Positions 58,171 through 64,000 of a stretch of DNA of 64,000 nt are shown here, piece after piece. Origin of the DNA: CAYHXN01 sp964373675 (GTDB lineage: Bacteria; Patescibacteriota; Minisyncoccia; UBA6257; WO2-44-18). Positions within the stretch are counted from its first letter, which is position 1. Each line of letters starts with the position of its first letter. Both the position numbers and the translations under genes were made by a program. The stretch covers positions 1 through 64,000 of the forward strand of contig CAYJVO010000001.1 in the NCBI GenBank assembly GCA_964373675.1, given 5' to 3'. The notes beneath the pieces are model-generated. The model did no database searches, had not been told where the DNA came from, and was given only the letters and a program-made list of their open reading frames with translations.

Positions 58171-58497
58171 CTAAACCATCTTGATTTCAATATCTACGCC
58201 GGCGGGTAAATTAAGTTTAGATAAAGATTCTATAATTGCCTGGTTTGGATTAAGAATGTCAATTAGTCTTTTATGAACCCGCAGCTCAAACTGCTCCCGA
58301 GAGTCTTTATGAACGAAAGTTGAACGGTTAACGGTATACTTTTTAATCTCGGTGGGCAGCGGAATCGGACCAATAACCTCCGCATCCTGACGCTTAGCGG
58401 CTTCTATAATCTGCTTGCAGGAATTATCAATTAATTTATGGTCATAGGCTTTAATCCGAAGCCGTAATTTTTCTTTTTCAACTTCCTTCTTTACCAT
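58171..58497 (-). CDS. rpsJ: 30S ribosomal protein S10
   Basis: This 108-residue protein has LRIKAYDHKLIDNSC near the start. IGPIPLPTEIKKYTVNRSTF is the NusE/S10 loop that also binds NusB and NusG. The final QAIIESLSKLNLPAGVDIEI is typical. Upstream repeat A6 reaches almost to its start codon. Confidence 0.95.
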   Translation of the reverse strand: MVKKEVEKEKLRLRIKAYDHKLIDNSCKQIIEAAKRQDAEVIGPIPLPTEIKKYTVNRSTFVHKDSREQFELRVHKRLIDILNPNQAIIESLSKLNLPAGVDIEIKMV

Positions 58498-58505
58498 TGC
58501 GATCC

Positions 58506-58578
58506 GCTACTAAATACGAAATTTTTACGAATATACTAAATGTTTTTCGTACTTTCGTAAATTTTCGTATTTAGTAGC
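58506..58578. repeat. TACGAAA palindromic repeat, copy A6
   Basis: GCTACTAAATACGAAA at the left and its exact complement at the right enclose AATATACTAAATGTTTTTCG. With the flank GCGATCC it is almost identical to copy A7, and in both cases the flank touches a ribosomal gene start codon. Confidence 0.88.
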
Positions 58579-58615
58579 CAATGAACTTATTGTTTGATCC
58601 GTATATTGGAGCAGT

Positions 58616-59815
58616 TTACTTGAGGATTTTGACAACAACGCCAGCGCCCACGGTCTTGCCGCCTTCGCGGATGGCAAACCGCTGTTTTTCTTCCAAGGCA
58701 ACTGGCGCAATTAATTTAATGACGAGTTTGATGGTATCGCCAGGCATAACCATTTCCATACCTTGGGGCAGGGTTACCTCGCCAGTAACATCAGTGGTCC
58801 GGATGTAAAACTGAGGTTTATATCCTTTAAAGAATGGGGTGTGGCGTCCGCCTTCTTCTTTACTTAACACATAAACTTCGCTGTCAAATTCCGTATGTGG
58901 CGTCACGCTGCCCGGTTTGGCAATCACCTGGCCGCGTTCTACATCTTCTTTTTTCAAACCGCGCAGCAAAATGCCCACATTGTCGCCGGCCCGACCCTCG
59001 TCCAAAAGCTTATTAAACATTTCAATGCCGGTTACCACGGTTTTTTGAGTTGGCTTCAAACCTATAATTTCCACTTCTTCATTAAGCTTCACGATGCCGC
59101 GTTCCGCTCTTCCGGTTACTACCGTACCGCGGCCCTCAATAGAAAAAATGTCTTCTATGGGCATCAAAAACGGTTTGCTGATGTCGCGAACCGGTTCAGG
59201 AATATATTCATCTAAAGCTTTGACTAAATCTAAAATCGGCTTAGCAACAGGATCGTCAGCAGACTTAGCATTAAGCGCATTTAAGGCCGAACCGCGAATG
59301 ACTGGCGTAGTATCCCCCGGAAATTCGTATTTTTTTAAAAGTTCGCGAACCTCGGATTCTACCAAATCAATAAGTTCCGGGTCGTCAACTGCATCAACTT
59401 TGTTTAAGAAAACAACTAAAGCTGGCACGCCGACTTGGCGGGCGAGCAGAATATGCTCTCTAGTTTGAGGCATCGGGCCGTCAGCCGCGGAAACTACCAG
59501 AATCGCGCCATCCATCTGAGCCGCGCCGGTAATCATATTTTTGATATAATCAGCGTGTCCGGGAGCGTCAATGTGAGCATAGTGACGCTTGTCTGATTCA
59601 TATTCAGAATGGTGAAGAGCAATAGTAATGCCGCGGGCTTTTTCTTCCGGAGCATTATCAATGTCATCAACCGACTCCTCTTTTTTAGCCAAACCTTTTA
59701 AGAAAAGAATGTGGGTCAAAGCCGCAGTAAGCGTGGTTTTGCCATGATCAACGTGCCCAATAGTACCAACATTGACATGAGGTTTGGTTCTAACAAATTT
59801 TTCTTTTTCCGCCAT
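58616..59815 (-). CDS. tuf: Elongation factor Tu
   Basis: This is a 399-residue GTPase. It has GHVDHGKTTLTAAL (G1), RGITI, DAPGHADYIKNMITGAAQMDGA (G3, with the usual Cys replaced by Ala), NKVDAVDD (G4), and C-terminal domains with the aminoacyl-tRNA and EF-Ts interfaces. It delivers aminoacyl-tRNA to the ribosome. It has its own promoter downstream of fusA. Confidence 0.97.
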   Translation of the reverse strand: MAEKEKFVRTKPHVNVGTIGHVDHGKTTLTAALTHILFLKGLAKKEESVDDIDNAPEEKARGITIALHHSEYESDKRHYAHIDAPGHADYIKNMITGAAQMDGAILVVSAADGPMPQTREHILLARQVGVPALVVFLNKVDAVDDPELIDLVESEVRELLKKYEFPGDTTPVIRGSALNALNAKSADDPVAKPILDLVKALDEYIPEPVRDISKPFLMPIEDIFSIEGRGTVVTGRAERGIVKLNEEVEIIGLKPTQKTVVTGIEMFNKLLDEGRAGDNVGILLRGLKKEDVERGQVIAKPGSVTPHTEFDSEVYVLSKEEGGRHTPFFKGYKPQFYIRTTDVTGEVTLPQGMEMVMPGDTIKLVIKLIAPVALEEKQRFAIREGGKTVGAGVVVKILK

Positions 59816-59854
59816 ACTTTTTTATTTATTATTTATTCACGACAATAATCCGAT

Positions 59855-59882
59855 TTTATAGGAAACCCCCTTAATATGTCAA
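59855..59882 (-). promoter_or_regulatory. Sigma70-type promoter for tuf
   Basis: Minus strand TTGACA (59877-59882), 16-bp spacer, TATAAA (59855-59860). The leader is about 33 nt to ATG 59815. This separates tuf from fusA transcription. Confidence 0.75.
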
Positions 59883-59910
59883 GAGGTAAAAGGTGTAAAC
59901 AAAAAACTTC

Positions 59911-62043
59911 TTATTTCTTACCTTCAATAATCAATTGAGCCACGCTCTGAGGAACTTCCTCATAATGACTGAACTCCATGTTAAAAGTTCCGCGGCCCTG
60001 CGTCATAGAACGCAGCTTGGTCGCATAGCCAAACATTTCTGAAAGCGGCACCTTGGTATCAATAACTTTTATGGTTCCCATTCGGTCACTCATTGCTTCA
60101 ATTTTGCCTCGTTTGGAGCTTATATCGCCGGTAATGTCACCTAAAAATTCCGTCGGCATAATCACCTGCACCTTCATAATTGGTTCCAAGATCACCGGTT
60201 TGGAGCGCTTAGCGCCTTCTTGAAAGGCAATTGATCCAGCCACCTTGAAAGCCATTTCCGAAGAATCCACTTCGTGATAGGAACCGTCGTAAAGAGTAAC
60301 TATAACGTCTGTCATCGGGTAGCCGGCAACAATACCTTTATTCATCGCTTCCTTAATACCTTTTTCCGTCGCCGGAATGTATTCTTGTGGAATCACGCCT
60401 CCTTTAATGGCGTTAATAAACTCAAATCCCCTGCCGCGTTCATTGGGCTCTAATTTTAGGCGCACGTGGCCATATTGGCCGCGGCCGCCTGACTGACGGA
60501 TATACTTCCCCTCTGCCTCGCCATTAGCTTTAATAGTTTCTTTATAAGCAACTTGAGGGCGACCGGTGTTGGCCTCTACATGAAACTCGCGCTTCATGCG
60601 CTCCACAATGATTTCCAAATGCAGTTCGCCCATGCCAGATATAATGGTTTCTCCGGTTTCAAGATCGCCAGCAACCCGAAAAGTCGGATCCTCTTCTCCA
60701 AGACGACGTAAAGCCACGCCCATTTTCTCCTGATCGACTTTAGTCTTTGGTTCAATGCGCATACTGATAACCGGTTCCGGAAAAATAATTTTTTCCAAAA
60801 TTATTGGGTTTTCGGGGTCGCATAAAGTATCGCCGGTGGCAGTGTCTTTCAAACCGACAATGGCGCCCAAATCTCCCGCCGGAATTTCCTCAACTTCTTC
60901 ACGCTTGTTAGCATGCATCCGCACCAAACGGCCCACCCGTTCCTGAAAATTCTTCGCGGAATTATAAATGTAACTGCCACGCTTCATTACGCCGGAATAA
61001 ACTCTTAAAAAGGTTAAAGAGCCCATAAACGGGTCAGCCGCGATTTTAAACGCCAAAGCTGCCATCAGCTCTTCATCTTTGGAATGACGCAGGAGTTCGG
61101 CTCCGGTTTTAGGATCAATCCCTTTCACCGGCGGAATGTCCAGCGGCGAAGGCAGGTAATCTATAACTGCGTCCAGAACTAGCTGAACCCCTTTGTTTTT
61201 TAAGGCCGAACCGGCCAGTACCGGAATAATTGTTCCGGCAATAGTCGCTTTACGCAAAAGCTTTTTTAATTCCTCCAATGGCGGTTCTTTGCCTTCCAAA
61301 TAAGCGCTCATAGCCGCATCATCCTGCTCAACAATTTTTTCAATCAGTTCATGGCGCCGTTTTTCCGCGGCCTCCGTGTACTCTGCCGGAATATCCGTTT
61401 CCACTACTCGCTCCCCTTTTTCTCCCTCAAAATAAAATGCCTTCCTCCGTAAAAGATCTATTAACCCTTTAAACTCGGCTTCTAGTCCGATAGGAATCTG
61501 CAATGGAAGAGCGAGGGGATTTAAACGTTCGCGAATAGACTGCAGACTCCCCTCAAAACTTGCGCCTGTCCGGTCTAATTTATTGATAAAACAAAGTCTG
61601 GGCACGCCATATTCATCCGCGTATCGCCAATTAGTTTCCGACTGCGGCTCCACGCCTGATACTCCATCAAAAACCACTACTGCGCCATCCAAAACGCGCA
61701 AAGAACGCTTCACTTCAATCGTAAAATCAATGTGGCCCGGCGTATCAATCAGATTAATACGGTGCTCAAATTCTTTTCTGCGTTGGTCCGCGTTTAAATC
61801 CGCGGAAGTCCGCGCCACGTATGTGGGGGTCCAAAAACAAGTCGTAACGGCAGCCGTAATGGTGATGCCGCGCTCTCGTTCCTGTTCCATCCAGTCCATT
61901 ACCGTATCACCGGTATGCACTTCTCCGATCCGATGAGCAACACCGGTATAAAAAAGAATCCGTTCCGAAACGGTTGTCTTTCCGGCATCAATATGGGCAA
62001 TGATGCCGATATCTCTGACCTTCTCAATAGGATAAAGCCTCAT
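59911..62043 (-). CDS. fusA: Elongation factor G
   Basis: This 710-residue translocase GTPase has AHIDAGKTTVSERIL (G1), DTPGHIDFTIEV (G3), NKLDRTGA (G4), and domains II-V with the tip region around QSGGRGQYGHV. It follows rpsG in the str-operon order. Confidence 0.97.
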   Translation of the reverse strand: MRLYPIEKVRDIGIIAHIDAGKTTVSERILFYTGVAHRIGEVHTGDTVMDWMEQERERGITITAAVTTCFWTPTYVARTSADLNADQRRKEFEHRINLIDTPGHIDFTIEVKRSLRVLDGAVVVFDGVSGVEPQSETNWRYADEYGVPRLCFINKLDRTGASFEGSLQSIRERLNPLALPLQIPIGLEAEFKGLIDLLRRKAFYFEGEKGERVVETDIPAEYTEAAEKRRHELIEKIVEQDDAAMSAYLEGKEPPLEELKKLLRKATIAGTIIPVLAGSALKNKGVQLVLDAVIDYLPSPLDIPPVKGIDPKTGAELLRHSKDEELMAALAFKIAADPFMGSLTFLRVYSGVMKRGSYIYNSAKNFQERVGRLVRMHANKREEVEEIPAGDLGAIVGLKDTATGDTLCDPENPIILEKIIFPEPVISMRIEPKTKVDQEKMGVALRRLGEEDPTFRVAGDLETGETIISGMGELHLEIIVERMKREFHVEANTGRPQVAYKETIKANGEAEGKYIRQSGGRGQYGHVRLKLEPNERGRGFEFINAIKGGVIPQEYIPATEKGIKEAMNKGIVAGYPMTDVIVTLYDGSYHEVDSSEMAFKVAGSIAFQEGAKRSKPVILEPIMKVQVIMPTEFLGDITGDISSKRGKIEAMSDRMGTIKVIDTKVPLSEMFGYATKLRSMTQGRGTFNMEFSHYEEVPQSVAQLIIEGKK

Positions 62044-62056
62044 GAATTCGTACTCA

Positions 62057-62072
62057 TTTCGTATTTCGTAGC
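62057..62072. repeat. Half copy of the TACGAAA repeat (A8)
   Basis: TTTCGTATTTCGTAGC, the right arm only, lies between fusA and rpsG. No left arm is found within 100 bp. Confidence 0.6.
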
Positions 62073-62540
62073 CTACCAGGCGAAGTGCGCAAAAGCCCGG
62101 TTGGCTTCTGCCATTCTATGAGTATCCTGCTTCTTTTTAATCGCGGCTCCCTCGTTTTTAACTGCAAGCAGCAGCTCTTCCGCTAACTTCCGGGCCATTG
62201 GTTTGCCTTTTTTGGCCCGGGCAGCCCCAATCAGCCATCGGGCGGCTAAAACAAATCGCCGGTCAACGCGAACCTCGCGGGGAACTTGATAATTGGCGCC
62301 ACCGATTCTTCGGGAAACGACTTCCACCGCTGGAGCGGTATTTTCTAAGGCTTTCTCAAAAACCGAAAGAGGGTCCTGCTTGGTCTCTTTTTTTATAATA
62401 TCAAAGGTGTTGTATAAAACTTTCTCTGCAACGGTTTTTTTACCCTCCTTCATTAAATAATTAATAAAGCGTCCAACAGCCACGCTTTTATACTCTAAAT
62501 CCGGCGTATGTTCTCTTTTGTAATTGCGTTTCTTACGCAT
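62073..62540 (-). CDS. rpsG: 30S ribosomal protein S7
   Basis: This 155-residue protein has SVAVGRFINYLMKEGKKTVAE, ALENTAPAVEVVSRRIGGANYQVP and RWLIGAARAKKGKPMARKLA, complete S7. The leader is repeat A7. Confidence 0.96.
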   Translation of the reverse strand: MRKKRNYKREHTPDLEYKSVAVGRFINYLMKEGKKTVAEKVLYNTFDIIKKETKQDPLSVFEKALENTAPAVEVVSRRIGGANYQVPREVRVDRRFVLAARWLIGAARAKKGKPMARKLAEELLLAVKNEGAAIKKKQDTHRMAEANRAFAHFAW

Positions 62541-62548
62541 TGCGATCC

Positions 62549-62621
62549 GCTACTAAATACGAAATTTTTACGAATATACTAAGTGTTTTTCGTACTTTCG
62601 TAAATTTTCGTATTTCGTAGC
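62549..62621. repeat. TACGAAA palindromic repeat, copy A7
   Basis: It has the same core as A6 with two or three base changes. The right arm reads CGTATTTCGTAGC. It lies between rpsG and rpsL, and the flank GCGATCC is shared with A6. Confidence 0.88.
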
Positions 62622-62624
62622 TAA

Positions 62625-63047
62625 TTAACTTGTTGCTTCCTTCGGCATCTTCGCGCCATACCCCGACCGTTGCTGCCTTCTTGCTTCCACGCCAGAGGCG
62701 TCCAGGACGCCGCGCACAATATGATAACGGACGCCCGGCAAATCTTTTGCGCGTCCGCCGCGAACCATAACCACTGAGTGTTCCTGTAAATTATGACCTT
62801 CTCCCGGAATATAAGCGGTTATTTCCATTCCGTTGGTTAAACGCACGCGCGCCACTTTGCGCAAAGCAGAGTTTGGTTTTTTTGGCGTCGTAGTAAAAAC
62901 CTTCAAACAGACGCCGCGCTTAAATGGCGACGCCACCTTGACCGGTTTATTTTTAAGCGTGTTGAAATAACGCCTCATGGCCGGCGCTTTGGACTTATAC
63001 ACAGTCACTTTTCTTCCCTTTTTAATAAGCTGCCTGATGGTCGGCAT
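62625..63047 (-). CDS. rpsL: 30S ribosomal protein S12
   Basis: This 140-residue decoding-site protein has MPTIRQLIKKGRK at the start, TTTPKKPNSALRKVARVRLT and GEGHNLQEHSVVMVRGGRAKDLPG-type motifs. The conserved Lys residues of the streptomycin site are intact. It is the first gene of the minus-strand ribosomal block. Confidence 0.97.
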   Translation of the reverse strand: MPTIRQLIKKGRKVTVYKSKAPAMRRYFNTLKNKPVKVASPFKRGVCLKVFTTTPKKPNSALRKVARVRLTNGMEITAYIPGEGHNLQEHSVVMVRGGRAKDLPGVRYHIVRGVLDASGVEARRQQRSGYGAKMPKEATS

Positions 63048-63064
63048 ACCGAAAAGATTAACAA

Positions 63065-63070
63065 ATTATA
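63065..63070 (-). promoter_or_regulatory. -10 box of the ribosomal block (rpsL)
   Basis: Minus strand TATAAT lies 17 nt before ATG 63047. No clear -35 at 17 bp is seen. Confidence 0.5.
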
Positions 63071-63090
63071 AAGCTCAAAGTCAAACATGT

Positions 63091-63096
63091 TATACT
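63091..63096 (+). promoter_or_regulatory. -10 box of the M50 gene, leaderless type
   Basis: TATACT ends 8 nt before ATG 63105, and lies downstream of the earlier in-frame ATG 63087, which argues for the later start. Confidence 0.55.
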
Positions 63097-63104
63097 TAAA
63101 ATTA

Positions 63105-63743
63105 ATGAATTATTTAACCGTTTTGCTGTTTCAGCTCTTCGTGCTCGTCTTTTCCGTTATCATTCACGAAGTATCTCATGGTTTAATGGCTTTACGCTTG
63201 GGGGATACTACTGCTAGAGACGCCGGCCGATTGACTTTAAACCCCTTAAAACACCTGGATTTTTTTGGTTCATTTATCGTGCCGATCACGCTTTTTCTGC
63301 TCTCCGGAGGCACTCTAGTTCTGGGTTGGGCAAAACCGGTTCCTTACAATCCTTACAATTTAAAAAACCCCAAATTAAGCGCCGCCCTTATCGGTCTGGC
63401 TGGTCCATTAAGCAATATTCTGGTGGCGCTGATTTTCGGATTGCTGATTCGCGTACCTCTGCCAGCAGAACTTGTTGTTCCCTTAACCCTGATGGCTTTT
63501 TTCAACTTTATAGTTTTTATAAATGTTTTGCTGGCGGTTTTTAATCTTGTACCTATTCCGCCGCTGGACGGTTCCAATATCCTCTTTTCTCTGATGCCGC
63601 GGCAGCTGGCTGCCATTCAAAGATTTTTGGAGCGCTACGGAATTTTTATTCTTATTTTCTTTATCTTTTTTGGATTTCAGTTTATTTTTCCGGTCGTCTA
63701 CGCGCTCTATCGCCTCATTGTTGGCGGAGAAGTTGCCTTCTAA
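63105..63743 (+). CDS. Site-2 protease family (M50) membrane metallopeptidase
   Basis: This 212-residue protein has about five helices. Helix 1 contains the zinc motif VIIHEVSHGLMA (HExxH), the loop has AGRLTLNPLKHLDFFGS, and the third ligand region is FNLVPIPPLDGSNI (the NPxPPLDG-like motif). This is the compact rhomboid-sized M50 group that cleaves within membranes. ATG 63105 is chosen from the position of the -10 box. It is divergent from rpsL. Confidence 0.9.
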   Translation: MNYLTVLLFQLFVLVFSVIIHEVSHGLMALRLGDTTARDAGRLTLNPLKHLDFFGSFIVPITLFLLSGGTLVLGWAKPVPYNPYNLKNPKLSAALIGLAGPLSNILVALIFGLLIRVPLPAELVVPLTLMAFFNFIVFINVLLAVFNLVPIPPLDGSNILFSLMPRQLAAIQRFLERYGIFILIFFIFFGFQFIFPVVYALYRLIVGGEVAF

Positions 63744-63772
63744 AATCAGTGCGGGATATTTACCCCCACACC

Positions 63773-64000
63773 TAGTTAGTTTCAATAGTATGTTTTATGT
63801 TTATCTAATACAAAGCAAAAAAGATGACGAATTGTATACTGGTTCTACAAATGATTTAAAAAGGAGGCTTTTGGAACATAATCAAGGATTAAATAAATCC
63901 ACTAAACATCGCGGGTCATTTGAATTAATTTATTATGAAGCTTACAAATGCTTTGGGCCAACTTAAACGTCGGGTATCCAAAAGCCTCAAAAACTAACTA
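63773..64000. repeat. Inverted repeat bracketing the second GIY-YIG gene
   Basis: TAGTTAGTTT (63773-63782) is the exact complement of AAACTAACTA (63991-64000). The right arm may continue beyond the window. The left arm lies 7 bp before the start codon and the right arm overlaps the ancestral stop, the same geometry as at 815-1083 but with unrelated sequence. Confidence 0.65.
63790..63997 (+). pseudogene. GIY-YIG gene with internal deletion and frameshift
   Basis: ATG 63790 opens MFYVYLIQSKKDDELYTGST, continues normally to FELIYYEAYK, then runs out of frame to a stop at 63964-63966. From 63950 another frame reads ALGQLKRRVSKSLKN and stops at 63995-63997, which is the normal C terminus. Compared with the intact protein at 833, about 18 residues (the DAxKRExQLK segment) are missing. 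It is inactivated unless frameshifting occurs. A sequencing or assembly error is possible. Confidence 0.75.

Noticed and set aside
59094..59468. 124-residue plus-strand frame
   Set aside because: It is antisense within tuf, an unambiguous gene.

Overview
The window looks like part of the chromosome of a Patescibacteria (Candidate Phyla Radiation) bacterium, most likely within the Parcubacteria. The S10/spc ribosomal operon has no rpmD (L30) between rpsE and rplO, a known CPR trait. Genes are short and tightly packed, UGA is an ordinary stop, and the gene set (FtsEX, YchF, a VirD4/TraD-like ATPase with a small partner, many polytopic GT-C glycosyltransferases, a DUF4015 glycosidase, single-domain GIY-YIG proteins) is typical of these small-genome bacteria. 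The assignment is inference from gene content.

Layout. 1-2720: tRNA-Thr, a release factor 2 lacking domain 1, a GIY-YIG gene inside an inverted repeat, then ftsE-ftsX. 2794-9064 (minus): an envelope-glycan operon with a peptidoglycan-binding protein, two paralogous GT-C proteins, an ArnT-like GT and a DPM1-like GT2. 9112-12107: tRNA-Gln, a secreted metalloprotease-like protein, a hairpin cluster, a DUF7282-like protein and dnaX. 12186-20521: a DUF4015 glycosidase, scpA-scpB, a D,D-carboxypeptidase, mraY, an amidohydrolase, ftsW and murG (a division/cell-wall cluster). 20665-30994: gltX, an M23 peptidase, a GT2, greA, lysS, a NUDIX protein, serS, an M50-like peptidase, alr and ftsQ. 31134-45896: accessory region with a GT39, small unknown genes, a YunG/deaminase-like fusion, an AAA-CYTH fusion, ychF, a TraD-like ATPase, an EamA-glycosidase fusion with a GH1 enzyme, a PD-(D/E)XK nuclease and murC. 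45880-46370: a possible micro-operon and an odd small ORF. 46394-63047 (minus): rpsL-rpsG-fusA-tuf-S10-spc-secY-adk-map. 63105-64000: a site-2 protease and a decayed second GIY-YIG gene.

Two themes run through the window. First, at least eleven genes have a TATAAT-like -10 box only 6-9 nt before the start codon, so leaderless transcripts seem common. Second, the gaps are full of small palindromic repeats. The largest family (ends CTACGAAATACGAAA) separates ribosomal protein genes, and two copies carry the same nested 54-bp element. Others include an 89-bp element in three copies, a TA-flanked 130-bp MITE and a 100-130-bp MITE pair. Repeat-like tracts also occur in frame inside gltX, lysS, murC and other genes, resembling Rickettsia palindromic elements. 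Both GIY-YIG genes lie between short inverted repeats, as if inserted into hairpin loops.

Functionally the window joins translation, peptidoglycan synthesis and remodelling, divisome assembly (FtsE, FtsX, FtsW, FtsQ) and surface glycan building. All calls come from reading the sequence. No database search was run, and coordinates of repeats may be off by a base or two.
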